From NCBI GenBank assembly GCA_963580285.1, contig OY757020.1:99203497-99267496 (forward strand): a DNA stretch of 64,000 nucleotides, read 5' to 3'. The DNA is from Lucinisca nassula. Taxonomy: Eukaryota > Mollusca > Bivalvia > Lucinida > Lucinidae. Below, in pieces: positions 20,290-32,000 of the stretch. The notes beneath the pieces are model-generated. The model saw nothing but the letters and a program-made list of their open reading frames with translations. It was not told the origin of the DNA and searched no databases. The translations under genes were made by a program, and so were the position numbers. How positions within the stretch are numbered: the first letter of the stretch is position 1; the number at the start of each line of letters is the position of its first letter.

Positions 20290-21348
20290 TACATAAGAAT
20301 CAGAATCAGAATTGTTACTGGTGACACGTCAAATGACATTCATACACCAGGACCTGTGATATGGGAAGTTAGTCCCTAGCTCTAACCAAAGATGTAAACT
20401 TAGCTACACAATCATCAGCACCTTCCGCCGTCGAAATAATAGAATCCGGAAGGGCATTCCAATCTCTAATGGTTCGGGGGAAGAACGATTCTTTATAAAT
20501 ATCCGTTCTTGCAGTAAGGGTCTGAAACGTCATTGAATGGTGCTGTCTACAGTGCCTAGCCGGGGGAACAAGGTCATCTGTTGGAATGCTGGCAGCACCC
20601 TTTAGACCTTTGTATAAGAGTATGAGCCTACTGTCTCTTCTCCTTTTCTTGAGAGACTCCCATCTTAATTTTCCTAGAATTCCAGTCATGCTCCCAGTTT
20701 CAAAGCAGTAATTTCCAGTTACAAATCTAGCCGCTCTATTCTGAACTTTTTCAATTTCTTCATTTAGGACCACTCCGCTTGGGTCCCAGATGCAACTACC
20801 ATATTCCAAGATTGGGCGAACAAGTCCCCTGTATGCTGTCTCTTTCACATCCTGGGGACACTGATGAAGATTTCGCCTCAGGAATCCAAGAGTTCTATTC
20901 GCCTTTGTACACATATTGCATATCTCAAACCGTGAGTGATTGTCACACCAAGGTATTTAATGGAATTCACATTTTCGAGGACCGTTCCCTCTAAAGTGTA
21001 AGAAGCCTCAACTTTATTAGATCTCTTCCTTGTTATCTGCATAATATTGCATTTAACTGGCTGAAATCTCATGCCCCATTTTCGGGCCCAACATCCTAAT
21101 CCATCTATGTCAGCCTGAAGTTTCAATGAGTCATCTGTATCTCTAATTTCCCGGTAACAAACACAGTCATCTGCGAAAAGTCTTATTTCTGAGTCAATGT
21201 CAGAGGAAATATCATTGATGTACAGGGAGAACAATAGAGGACCAAGAACAGTCCCTTGTGGGACTCCAAACAAAACTGGCGCCCATACTGAAGATTCACC
21301 ATTAACAAAAACACGCTGTTTTCTGTTCACATGAGTCACCATAAACAA
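20290..21348 (-). pseudogene. 5'-truncated CR1/Jockey-like LINE, RT C-terminal half
   Basis: The minus-strand frame 21348-20878 carries RT motifs GVPQGTVLGPLLFSLYINDI and LFADDC, the latter being the intact YADD-type catalytic box, then SIKYLGVTI. A small frameshift/deletion near 20900-20930 breaks the frame, which resumes as CTKANRTLGFLRRNLHQCPQ, LVRPILEYGSCIWDP and VQNRAARFVTGNY, ending VRARD-stop at 20369. The 3' side has AGAATCAGAATCAGAA, a simple-repeat-like LINE end. The N-terminal endonuclease and RT fingers are missing, as expected from incomplete reverse transcription. Confidence 0.85.
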
Positions 21349-22509
21349 ATAATTGATGTTTGGACATATTTATCTAATCCAATTAATGATCTGTTGTGTC
21401 ACCTACTTACCAATGTGCGGGTTGGTAAAATTTCATAGAAGCCCAATACTTTTAATATGTTTTGCTGAAAGAAGTTAAAAAAGAAATCTACCCTTTTCAA
21501 CTTGTTTACTTGGGAACAGGGGTGAACAACACAAACAGGACAGTGTTACACGTAGAAACTAGTTCAGAAATGAAGGCATACTATTCATGAATTAACGAAC
21601 AAATTATGTTAGAAAGTATGTGAAAGTAGGCGCAAGACAGTTTCAAATATGAATATTATGTTTTAAATTTAAAGCAATGGTGTACTATTGTTTTTTTGGT
21701 GGGAAATTAGTTCCAAGGCGTATGAATACGTTTTTGCATTTGGCAAGATGGAAATCTCTTCAATTTGACAGCTACACTAAGTTATCAGTGATGACAGGCT
21801 TCCAAGATAGGCGATTTCATTATGGTATACGCAGGAAGAAGGCTACATAGCTGACTTTTCAAGGTATTTTCATTGATGATGGAGAAAATAAAATGTGGAA
21901 GGCATAATTGATGAAATCTCAGCATTTCAGATTTACCGCAAGAAAAGGAGATGATGGCGCCCATCGAGAATAAACATGTCAAAAAAATCTGGTTTTCAAT
22001 TCAGGTAGCCTTTTTGATAGAAAGCTTTGACCGACTCGTTAGTATTTGATGTGAACTATTGATCTGCAGCTGTTTTAGTAACTTTTAAAAAGTCTATAAA
22101 GCGGTTTCCTTTTTTCCTGGTAAAAGTGAAAAATACAGAATTTCATTTATTTTCAAAGGCACAGGGATGTTGCTAATGCAAGAAAGTACTTGCTGTAATA
22201 ACCGTTTATACCTCCAAACCTTTTTCTTGTGGGACATGGATTTTTAAACGGAAATCAGGATTATATTTTGGGGAAAATCAACTTGCAAATCTTTCATCTA
22301 TATTTTTCTTGTGCAAATGTATTGAGGAAACTTAAGATGTCCTGAGATAAAAGTACTTTCATAAATTTCTTTTCCGTTCACAAAAGGTTACTTTCGCTGT
22401 AATATAAAGGGCAGCTAAAATAATTTTCATCCTAGTTGTAATCTAAAACTGTTAGTTTAACACTTAAATACCAGCATTTTAAACAAGAAGTGCAGATCTG
22501 GTAAAACGC
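21349..22509. other. Gap with no recognised gene
   Basis: AT-rich, apparently unique sequence. No frame resembles a known family and no array or terminal repeat is evident. Confidence 0.45.
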
Positions 22510-22900
22510 AGCATTATGCCGCCTTTCTATGTTTGGATTCCATGGCCCAGTGAGATTCTATGATGGGGCGGTCTAAGTCCCTCTGGAGGGTGACCGAATA
22601 ATCAGGGAGAATTATGGTCAGGTACACCCCAGTGTCACCAGCAAATAGGCGAACCCGGGACCACACATTGTCGGGTAGGTCGTTAAGGTATAATAACAAT
22701 AATATTGTGCCTAGAACTGATCCTTGTGGTACACCTGAAGTAACTGGAACCTCATCTGAGTACTCACATTCAAGTGCAACTGTCTGACTTCTCTCAATCA
22801 GAAAAGACTTAATTCACTGGATAGTTAATCCATGTACCAATAGCTTGCGAAGAAGCTTCATGTGATTCACCTAGCCAAAGGTCATGCTAAACCCAAGATA
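22510..22900 (-). pseudogene. Decayed LINE reverse transcriptase fragment
   Basis: Read on the minus strand it gives VPVTSGVPQGSVLGTILLLL, YLNDLPDNVWSRVRLFAGD, and upstream a ruined motif A (FSMTFG-stop-V in place of DFSKAFD.V). The catalytic FADD is FAGD, and an in-frame stop interrupts it near 22800. It is the same LINE group as 17155-18150 by motif wording. Confidence 0.75.
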
Positions 22901-23470
22901 AGATCTATTTGTTGACCATTTAATCATGATCTGGTAAGGTCATAAACAAGCAGAATCACATGAGTGTCACAAGATCTGCGCTCCCAGGCTGTTGAGTATT
23001 TTGTGATCATAAGGTATGTCCAAACCAAATCTTATGCGGCGAAATTTAGTTTCAACCTACAAAAATCCATTTTTTGAAGGATTTTCTGCTTGTCGGAATT
23101 TTGTAAACCTGTCCCCGTAGAAAACCTAAAGCAAATTCTTATATGCCCATTATGACATAAAGACCACATTGGTAATGGGAAATTGTTTTTAAGAAATAGG
23201 TGCGATATGGGCATAAGAGCAATTTACGATCTTACTAGTGAGGAAGTGGTATTTTATAGTTTTGAACAGTTAAAGGCGAAATATGATATAAGGGCCACAT
23301 TTTTAGACTACCACCATGTAGTAAATAGTATTTCTCAAGTATGAAAAGATCAAATTCACATGAATCGTGTATTTGCTGTTAAATTTAAACAAAATGTAGT
23401 TTGTAACATATACTTTCAAGACTTGATTAGTTCAAAGAAAGGGAGTAGACTATTTATGATATTTTGGTTA
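22901..23470. other. Gap with no recognised gene
   Basis: No supported feature; AT-rich sequence between LINE remnants. Confidence 0.4.
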
Positions 23471-23479
23471 GAGTAAACG

Positions 23480-24025
<546 letters not shown>

Positions 24026-24044
24026 AGATTAAAGCCCCTCTCTC

Positions 24045-24330
24045 GCCCAGCCCAGTGGAATTCGTTTCACTGACCGCTCCAAGGCGGTTCTTCTGTCGTT
24101 GTTTATTTTTGTTATGGTTTGTCTTTGAGTATTTGTATCGCTTATTTTATTTTGTTTTGGATATCGAATTGGCCATTTTGTGGAAAAGTAACTGTCCTTG
24201 TGGCTTTCCGCTATTGATGTTTCCATTAGGGTCTGTTGTTTCATGTTTGTGTTTCTTTCCCCTTTGGTAACTCTGGTGGGAGCTGTGGGTAAATTGTGTC
24301 GATTCCTGATCATTGCCTACACTTCTATGT
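24045..24330 (+). repeat. Interspersed repeat R, plus orientation
   Basis: Contains CACTGACCGCTCCAAGGCGG, TTCTTCTGTCGTTGTTTATT, GGCCATTTTGTGGAAAAGTA and GTTTCTTTCCCCTTTGG, ending TCGATTCCTGATCATTGCC. The same string of blocks recurs at 32385, 41490, 44165, 47325, 62215 and 62545 in both orientations. There is no ORF of note; class unknown. Confidence 0.7.
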
Positions 24331-24654
24331 TCTACATATAACTACTTTTACCCAAACACTGATGATTCATGAGGCCTATTCCGACTTAATGTTTATGTTT
24401 GGTGTCAGGGTTTTGTTTTCCGTCGACTTTCTGCCACACATATAGTGCAGTAGACTTGTACCATTAGCTATAAAAGGCACATCTTGTAGAAAATACATGT
24501 ATATTGTTACTACAGTTTGTTTTCTGCTCTCCCATGAAAGAATTTTATTATTATTATTATTATTATTATTTTTTTCAAATTGATTATCATCGTCTATTAG
24601 CCAATACGATGTTTCACCCGTATGACTTTGTGCATTCTTTCATATCTTAACAAT

Positions 24655-24800
24655 ATTTACTTTTCTGGTGAAAAATTGTGATAGTTTTCTCATTTATGCT
24701 TCAAACATGGCTGTTGGTGCTCGTTGGAACTGCCGCAGTGATGTGGTTCTATCGAGTACCCACGGCGTATGTCATGGAGCAGGAATGAGAAAAATATTGT
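24655..24800. repeat. Decayed MITE hairpin core
   Basis: Arms GCTCGTTGGAACTGCCGCAG and GTGGTTCTATCGAGTACCCA surround a degenerate centre, with the usual flanks CTTCAAACATGGCTG and AGCAGGAATGAGAAAAAT. Confidence 0.55.
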
Positions 24801-25000
24801 ATACCCAGTCAGACGCGCATCCGACTGAGGTACTGAGGCCGACGATTATCATACGAGATATTTTGGCGAGCAATAATCGAGTGTATGTATTAAAACATAA
24901 AGTGCAGATAACTCCATGTCAACAGACATACAACGTCTAAACAACGTCGTGTCAACGTCAATGCAACATCACTGCGATGCATTGACGCTGACGCAGCAAA
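24800..25000 (-). repeat. Inverted repeat arm containing a SINE-B head (left arm)
   Basis: CCAGTCAGACGCGCATCCGA is a reversed SINE-B head. It is followed by about 160 bp (TATCATACGAGATATTTTGG, TCAACAGACATACAACGTCT, GACGCTGACGCAGCAAA) that recurs inverted at 26745-26940 with roughly 85-90% agreement by eye. Confidence 0.7.
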
Positions 25001-25258
25001 TTGTATACCCAGTTACAAAATATTGTAACCCCCAGTTCTCTCTCTATAAAGTTGGGTTTAAAGGGGCGTTCATTGCACGGACCTGTTATCGTAATGAATC
25101 GTCTTATTATTAACATTGCTAGAGATACTCGCCTACCAGTCGAGAAAGACAGAAGACCAACTTCTATCGTACATGTTGTCTAAACTGAAAAGCACTAACA
25201 CAACCTTTCAATAATTCCCTGTCCCCTTTTTGTACTTTCTCTCATCTTCTTAGTTCTA

Positions 25259-26040
25259 AAATATGTTCTAGAAAGGGTTGTCCTTTGGAAACAAGGAATA
25301 CACCACAAAACTGTAAACTAGATCGCGCAGTCGATGGCGCGCCATCGCAAATCCCCACGTTTTGACCGCTTCACGGGACCCTTGGGGGCTGGTCCAAAAA
25401 TTAATGTGCTCTTGCAGAAGCCATTCATGTATGTAACTCACACACCAAATTTGGTTGAATTCCAATGAACGGTGTAGGAGAAGATAGCCGGACAGACGGA
25501 CGGACGGACGGACGGACGAACGGACAGACGGAGGCGATAACAATATCCCCACTTTTCTTCGAAAACCGTGGGGATAAATATGGAGTGTACATGTTTTCTG
25601 GACCAGACTAGCTAGTTTTGCCCAATTAGGCCTCATCAGTGACCCTCAAAAATTTCAAAATTCACCACTGGAAGGGCAAGAAAATATAAACTACACTATG
25701 ATGTTGGGCAGGGAGACATTTTACGACCTCCACACATTCCCAGACACCAGCTATAGTGACGTTAAATATGTTCTAGAAATGGCTATCCTTTGGAGTGAGT
25801 GAGTGAGTGAGTGAGTGTTTGAGTTTTACGTCCCACCAACAGCTAAGGCCATACGGAGACGGGACCTAGGTTTAAAGACTCATCCGAAAGTGTATATCCT
25901 TTGGAAGCAAGGAATGCACCACAAAACTGGAACATATGGAGTGTACATGTTTTCTGGGCCAGAATAGCTAGTTTCGGCCAATAAGGCCTCGTCAGTGACC
26001 CTCAAACCTTTTCAAAACTCTCCAAAATGTCGGCACAAGA
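25259..26040. repeat. Imperfect tandem duplication with unit-specific insertions
   Basis: Unit 1 (25259-25765) and unit 2 (25766-26040) share ATATGTTCTAGAAA, CACCACAAAACTG, TATGGAGTGTACATGTTTTC and GTCAGTGACCCTCAAA. Unit 1 carries an extra block at about 25315-25575 with GGACGGAC repeats and CCCCACTTTTCTTCG; unit 2 carries a 100-bp SINE-like insert at 25795-25894. Confidence 0.75.
25795..25894 (-). mobile_element. 100-bp SINE-like insert with 11-bp target duplication
   Basis: Flanked by TATCCTTTGGA at 25784-25794 and 25895-25905. The insert starts with GTGAGTGAG repeats, then GTTTGAGTTTTACGTCCCAC. Read on the minus strand it ends in GGGACGTAAAACTCAAAC, the same tail type as SINE-A, -B and -C. 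Confidence 0.75.
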
Positions 26041-26065
26041 ATTTCAGAGAAAATAAGTTCATTTA

Positions 26066-26352
26066 ATATGGCATTAGGATAACACATCCGTGGGATATAG
26101 TAAATTTCTCAAACCTTAAAAAAGGCATCTTTTTCTGATGAAGATTTGTGATATTTTTCCTATTTATACTCCAAACATAGGTTTTGGATGCTCGTTAGAA
26201 CCGCCTCATTGAGGCGGTTCTAACGAGTACCCACAGCCTATGTCTTGGAGCAGAACTAAGGAAATTAATGTTATTCCCCGTAAACCCCAGTTTTCTTTAT
26301 ATAAAATGGGGTTTAGTGGGGTCTTAATTTCACGGACTTGTTCACGTGATGG
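26066..26352. mobile_element. Hairpin-core MITE with a perfect core
   Basis: The core at about 26189-26229 is GCTCGTTAGAACCGCCTC, ATT, GAGGCGGTTCTAACGAG, a perfect hairpin. A second palindrome (AACCCCAGTTTTC...GGGGTTTAGTGGGG) follows. The ends TAGGATAACACATCCGTGG and CACGGACTTGTTCACGTGA are weakly inverted. Confidence 0.7.
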
Positions 26353-26429
26353 GAAGTGGTTTTAGGTTCTAGCTTTACGTAATAACGCCAAATTAGGTCA
26401 TTACCTGCCGTCCGTATTTTTTTATTTTA

Positions 26430-26656
26430 TTTTTTTTTTGTTTTGGTTTTACGGCCCTTTCAAGATTATTTCACCGTATCGAGCGATCGTTAATCAGAGA
26501 TGGGCGAAAACCAGAGTACCCGGAGAAAAACCACCTTACCTTCCGTTGCAGAACTTGGCGTCTCACATATGACCCGAGCGAGACTCGAACCACAGCGGTG
26601 AGAGACCTAATGATCAAGAGTCAGCACTCTTAACCACTAGGCCACGGAGGCCCGTT
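26430..26656 (-). mobile_element. SINE-A, full length, minus orientation
   Basis: Begins with the reversed tail GGTTTTACGGCCCTTTCAAG and ends with the reversed head AACCACTAGGCCACGGAGGC. The flanks CCGTCCGTAT and CCGTCGGTAT look like a slightly diverged target duplication. Confidence 0.85.
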
Positions 26657-26744
26657 ACCGTCGGTATGATCATTTTCCACATTAATCTGGTACTTTTGAG
26701 TAACAAGTTCCGGAGCCGATGCTACACGCTATGTCAATTTCGTT

Positions 26745-26940
26745 GTTGCATCGACTTTGCTGCGTCAGCGTCAATGCATCGTTGTTTAGACGTTGTATGT
26801 CTGTTGACTTGGACGTTGTTTAGACGTTGTATGTCTGTTGACATGGAGTTATCTGCACTTTACATTTATATACACTTGATTATTGCTGGCCAAAATATCT
26901 CGTATGATAATCATTGGCCTCAGTACCTCGGTCGGATGAA
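26745..26940 (+). repeat. Inverted repeat arm containing a SINE-B head (right arm)
   Basis: Counterpart of 24800-25000. Here the segment GACGTTGTTTAGACGTTGTA is itself duplicated once (about 26783-26840), unlike the left arm. Confidence 0.7.
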
Positions 26941-27119
26941 CGTCTGACTGGTGATCAGAAAGGCGCGTGTTCGGTACCTGCCGGGTCGGCAACATTCTTT
27001 CGTGGAGATAGATCATGAAATATTTTCCACGGCCATTCTCTACCACTGGGCATCCGCTGATTCAAGAAGGGCAGTTGTCAGTGGCGAAAGAGTGTGCACT
27101 GTACTGGTTAACTGCTGAT

Positions 27120-28236
27120 GCCTCGGTCACAAATTCGGCGTACCCCGGCCGAGCTATACTATACGTTGTGGTCGGCCGAGCAGTCCAAGCCGAGAAATGG
27201 GTGTCTGGCTCGGTTTTGGCAAAAAGTATGCCGGTTGGGGCCTAGAGAGACATCCGCCGGGAATCGGGCGGTATCAGCCTAAGTTTTGCGGGGAAGCATC
27301 GGCGTATACGCCGGGCGGAAATAGGCCGGTGCACTGCAGGTTACCGACCGTATACCCGGCGATTGTTACTAGTCCCCGAGCATCGGTCGATGTTCCGCAG
27401 ATGTCCGCCCAGTTCCCGGCCGCCGGACAAGGGACGGGTTTACCCCAGCCGGGAATTGTCCAGTTGTTCAGGGGTATATAAACTGCATCCTCTCCTGTCT
27501 ATACAACAAATGGGTCAGCTCTGTTGGTGGGTGAACATCCTTTTTCTTGACGTCGAGGAAAACTTTCGAAGAAAAGCGGAACAAGATGCCTCTTATCCCA
27601 CCACTGCACCTACCGTCACCCCAGGAAAGGATCCGGAGGTTACAGGAGTGGCTGCTTAGGGCTCGGCACCGTGCCAATGTGGTCTTTGCAACCTTGTGTG
27701 CGGGAGAAGAACTGCTACCGCTGATGGTGGATGAAGCAATGGATCGTGTACCGTCCTTTGCATGGGCAGTTATCAAACGTTTATGTACAATGCTCCCTAC
27801 TGGTCTGCTAGAAACTGGCACCCATCGGAGATCGGGCCCTTATATAGTCGAGCGTCAATCAGCGATCGAGCGGCGCCAGTCGAAACCGGGATTCGTCCAG
27901 CGGATTCCGCTTGATCATCTGTCGGGCCTCGGCCGATTACTGCCCGATTATCTGATTGGTCGGGGTCCGCTTTACGACTACCGGATGCCAGCCGATGCCA
28001 TCGACATCGACGTCGGTACGAGCTCTGCTCGACTTTTATCGATGTGCCACCGACCTAGAAGTCGGTGAGTTTTCGTGGAGAATTTTAACTACGAGTTAAA
28101 ATTTAACCGGGCCCCTCCCGACCACCACCGACGCCCCAACATCCGGCGGGACGCCGACCAGACTCCAGCCCAATCTCACCCCATCGCAGTCCCCGAGTAG
28201 TCGGGCGGGGATCGAATAGTGATTTGTGACCGTGGC
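27120..28236. mobile_element. GC-rich DNA element with 15-bp terminal inverted repeats
   Basis: The ends GCCTCGGTCACAAAT (27120-27134) and ATTTGTGACCGTGGC (28222-28236) are inverted repeats with one mismatch. The interior is strikingly GC-rich next to AT-rich surroundings and contains palindromic CGGCCGAG motifs, a TATATAAA box near 27475 and one long ORF. It sits inside a SINE-B, so it moved after that SINE. I could not define a target duplication. The superfamily is unknown. Confidence 0.7.
27547..28068 (+). CDS. Hypothetical protein of the GC-rich element, 173 codons
   Basis: The longest open frame in the GC-rich element begins MTSRKTFEEKRNKMPLIPPL, with a second Met at residue 14 (27586) that may be the better start, because a TATATAAA box lies only 70-110 bp upstream. 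The first 80 residues look protein-like (PSPQERIRRLQEWLLRARHR, then LCAGEELLPLMVDEAMDRVP); the rest is Arg/Pro-rich and may be read-through of GC-rich DNA. I recognise no transposase motif or DDE triad. It could be the N-terminal remnant of an element protein or a chance frame. Confidence 0.3.
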   Translation: MTSRKTFEEKRNKMPLIPPLHLPSPQERIRRLQEWLLRARHRANVVFATLCAGEELLPLMVDEAMDRVPSFAWAVIKRLCTMLPTGLLETGTHRRSGPYIVERQSAIERRQSKPGFVQRIPLDHLSGLGRLLPDYLIGRGPLYDYRMPADAIDIDVGTSSARLLSMCHRPRSR

Positions 28237-28623
28237 TTTACGTATAAGCCTGCCCAGGAAAAGTGTGGACAGGTAAACTGACCGGCTCAAAAATGACATA
28301 AAATAGTGTTGACTGGGCCGTTAGTCCAATACAAAACTAAACTGAGGTAGGGGTCTTTAACTTTAATGGAAGACACCCAGTCAGCGTAGAATGTCGGTCA
28401 AGCGTCGGCCCGACGATATATACATAGAATATTTATTTTCCGTCTTATACCGTTAACAAATAACATTAGCCCTGTATGGCTTTTACTTCTACAAAAACAG
28501 TGTAGAAGAAAAACAATCTTTTTGGTGCTGTTTGGGCAGGATCAAGAATTTCACCTTACATCCTCATTCGAAGGATGGAGCAGGTCAAGGCATTCATCTC
28601 TGCAACTAAGTTTGACAACGCTG

Positions 28624-28626
<3 letters not shown>

Positions 28627-28674
<48 letters not shown>

Positions 28675-28695
28675 AATGAGCAGCATGTAGGTAAT

Positions 28696-28734
<39 letters not shown>
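28627..28734. repeat. Compound microsatellite (GA)n then (GT)n
   Basis: About 22 GA units (28627-28672) and about 18 GT units (28697-28732), separated by a short unique spacer. Confidence 0.95.
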
Positions 28735-28736
<2 letters not shown>

Positions 28737-28959
28737 GGTCCGTATCGGGGAGTTTCGTATGATTACACACCAACGTACCGGGGAGACACCTCCTAACGGG
28801 GAGCTCCCCGTTTTGAATTACTGCAGAAATCGAGTTTATTGACCTAACTATGCTATAAAAATATGTTTCCCGCAATTTTAAACGTCCTCCCCGTTTTGTA
28901 TGGTTCAGACATGCACACCGACACACAGCGCGCTTGGTGATTAGTTTTCAACATTTTCG

Positions 28960-29059
28960 GTGTGTATACGACAAAACTCGGCTCCGCGTTTCTGCAGTAG
29001 AAATTCATACGCTGTCTGCTATTTATAATTATACGTTCATTTGATTAAAAACCGTGGGA
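28960..29059 (+). promoter_or_regulatory. Presumed 5' flank of the SET gene
   Basis: Non-repetitive sequence directly upstream of ATG 29060. TATTTATAAT lies at 29020-29029, but it is only about 30 bp from the ATG, so if it works as a TATA box the 5' UTR would be about 10 nt; it may be incidental. Promoter function is inferred from position only. Confidence 0.25.
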
Positions 29060-29094
29060 ATGGCAACTCGAACTTCGGAAAGAATAAGAAAAAG
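29060..29094 (+). CDS. SET gene exon 1 (start codon)
   Basis: The ATG has a good context (GGGAATGGC, purine at -3, G at +4) and encodes MATRTSERIRK plus two bases, ending at the donor AAAG|GTAAAT. The two left-over bases join the single base at the start of the next exon to give Arg, so the phase fits. Basic Ser/Arg-rich starts of this kind are plausible for a nuclear protein. The exon is short, so the start is supported mainly by phase and by what follows. Confidence 0.6.
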
Positions 29095-32000
29095 GTAAAT
29101 ATTTATTCTGTATTTTTATGGAACAATACATAACGACACGCCTTTACAAATACATTGCAGATTTTAGCGTCGAAAAAAGTATATTTTAAGGTGAAAAATT
29201 GATATTTTCATAAGTTTTACCCAAAACATAAGTTGTAGGTACTCGATAGAACCGACCCATTGAGATGGTTGTATCGAATACCCACAACTTATGTTTTACA
29301 TCCGAGATAAGAAAAATAATGTATACCCCTGCAAACCCCAGATTTTTTTATGAAAGTGGGGTTTGATTGCGTCAAAATTATATAGGCCTGTTTTCGTGAT
29401 GTATTATAAATGAACTACTTGACACGTGAATTATATTACATTGTATAACATTATACCGCACTGACTGGCGACCGAGACGTAGCGGGCTCGATACCTGCCG
29501 GGTCAGCAAGATTGACAATAAATATTTTCTGCGGTCATTGTCACCTTTCCGCGAATCAAGAACGGCAGTTGTCAATTTCTGGTGGAGGGATGGGCATTAA
29601 ACGCTTATGAATAATTTTGCCCATCACGAAAACATCCCTGTACAATTTTGACACCTTTAAACCCCACTTTTATATAGTAAACCTAAGGGGGTATACATAA
29701 TTTTTCTAATTTCTGATCTAAAACATAGGCGGCTCTATCGAGTCCCCACAATCTATGTTTTGAGCAGAAATAAGAAATATATCACAATTTTTAATCTTAA
29801 AATTTGCATTTTTGGCCAAAATTGGCAATGTTTTCGTATAGGCATGTTTCGTTATGCCAGGATAAAAGCATGGTTGGTTCTTTTCATACTGCAAAAGTAG
29901 GTAGTGGGTGATCATTAGAACCGCCTTTGTGAGGCAGTTCTAATGTGTATCCACACCTAAGCTATGTCTTGGAGCAGAAATAAGAAAAATTAGAAAAAAG
30001 TATACATCTGTGATCCCCTGTTTTCTGTTTATAAAGTGGGGCTTAGGGCTTTTAATTTTCATAGACTTGTTCAAGATAATCTCATATTATGATGGCTGTA
30101 AACATGTTATTTTTGGAAGAAAAACGTTAATAATATTCTTATTAACCCATATATCCGCCCCGCCCATTGGGGCTTGGAAAAATTGATGAGCTGAAAAATG
30201 CTTCCATGCATGAGTACTGTTAATCTGCCTAGAGGGTCTAAGGCTGCCCAGGAAAACTACTGCGAGTCGGCCCATCCATGCATACAAACCCTATTGGTTT
30301 TATTGGGTGGCAGTGATTTAGGTGTCATTTCATCACAATGTCGCGTTAAAGTCCCACAAAATTGGAAGCTACGTCTCCAAAATGACCTTAATTGTGTTGA
30401 CGGGGACGTTAAACCTCAAATTAATCAATTAACCCATATATGGCAATGCTATCTTCCACCTAATAAGTTTGAAAATGTCCATTTCCCATCTATAGGGGTG
30501 TCAGGTTTGTTGAGTTGGTGGTAAATCTTACAAAATATACGCTTTCTGAGCAAACAGTGTAAACTCAGTTCAGATGTCTTATCGTGATCTATGCTGGTTG
30601 GCATTGTCCCGAAAATGTACCGCCAGGCATTTATGGGTTAAAGATCCAAACAAGGTTTGGACGTTTAAACGGCACCTTAAAGCAAAATTATACCTCTGCA
30701 GAATCCACGTTTCACTGTATAAAATGGATTTTACCGGAGTGTTCTTGGGTAGGTCAATTGGATGCAAGTCAAAATGATAATGCGGCGGTTGGTGATCTTG
30801 AGGTCGCTGGTTCGATATCTGCCGTGATGGTGGGGGTTGATGATGAGTTATTTTCTACGGTAATTTTTTCCATTCAGCCGATTCGAAATTGCAGTTGGCA
30901 AGTTTCTATTAATGGAATGTGCACCGTTATGCTTGAAAAACATGAGTGACCGTAATGATCAGGAATATATCATTTCAACGTAGACACCAAAGAGAAAAAA
31001 TAAAAAAAATAAATAAAGGATATAATAATTTGAACATTACAAAATGAAAGGCATAACGGCAGCGGCAGACTCTTTTCCATACAAATTAGCCAATACGCTA
31101 TTCATAACGAAATAATTCGTTTTGTTTGATTTGGGGTTCAACGTCCCCGTCAACGCTGTATAAGTGATTTTGGAGACATTGCCTCCAATTTGGCGGGACT
31201 TTCACTCGACATTGAGATATAACACACGTTAAACAAAAAACTATATCAGTAATTAGTCTTTATTAACCACAACAGAAGTTATGCCATGGAAGAGTCAGTA
31301 TTTCTTATTTTACTTTGGGCTTCATTCGTTCTCTCTGATTCGTTTACTGACCAGCTCGATATGATCTGAATAGTATTGGCCGGGCCGTTAAACACATGGT
31401 CATTTACGTTATATGCCAATTAGTCATTTTACATGTCAGGCATTATTTTCAATCTACTTGCGAATGTTAAATCTGGGGATATTTTAAATTGTTAATGTCA
31501 GAATTCATTAAATCTACTCCACTCAGCTCTTTAATTATGAATATCTCTTTCAGTAGCCTAAAGTTATATATTTTGACATTATAATCTCTTGTTTTTGCCA
31601 TGTTTATCATTGAAGGGACAGACACTCAATTAAGTCAAATCAATTAGAATTGGCTAGAACAGTTTGCGAGAACAGGGTGGATCCAGATGGATTTCTAGAA
31701 AAGCATATCAACAACTACATAGGTACTTATTATAGCAGTCGAACTTCAATGGCTCAAACACCTTTCGGATTTTGAAAATTGCATCGACACAGTTCGAGTC
31801 ACTGAGGGTTAACCATAGCACCAAATCAGGTTGCATTAAAGGAACATCTTCGATTAGCTTAACTATAGATAAAGGTTGTATATACTCTCATTAGAATCGG
31901 TTTATAGAGGCGATTCTTATAACTATGCACAGCATATATTTCGTAAAAAAATAAGGAAACTCTCCCTGAATAAAGCCAAATATATTTATATTTGCAGCTG

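Larger units (their letters stand above)
26914..28345 (+). mobile_element. SINE-B split by a 1.1-kb insertion
   Basis: The 5' part 26914-27119 matches the reference SINE-B at 16238 up to GTGCACTGTACTGGTTAAC. The 3' part resumes at 28237 with TTTACGTATAAGCCTGCCC and ends GTTGACTGGGCCGTTAGTCC. Everything between (27120-28236) is foreign to the SINE. Confidence 0.8.

Noticed and set aside
27197..27481. Second ORF in the GC-rich element (MGVWLGFGKKYAG)
   Set aside because: Short, before the TATA box, with GC-rich low-information composition; no support beyond being open.
28522..28926. ORFs with Arg-Glu, Cys-Val and Thr-His runs
   Set aside because: Produced by the GA and GT microsatellites.
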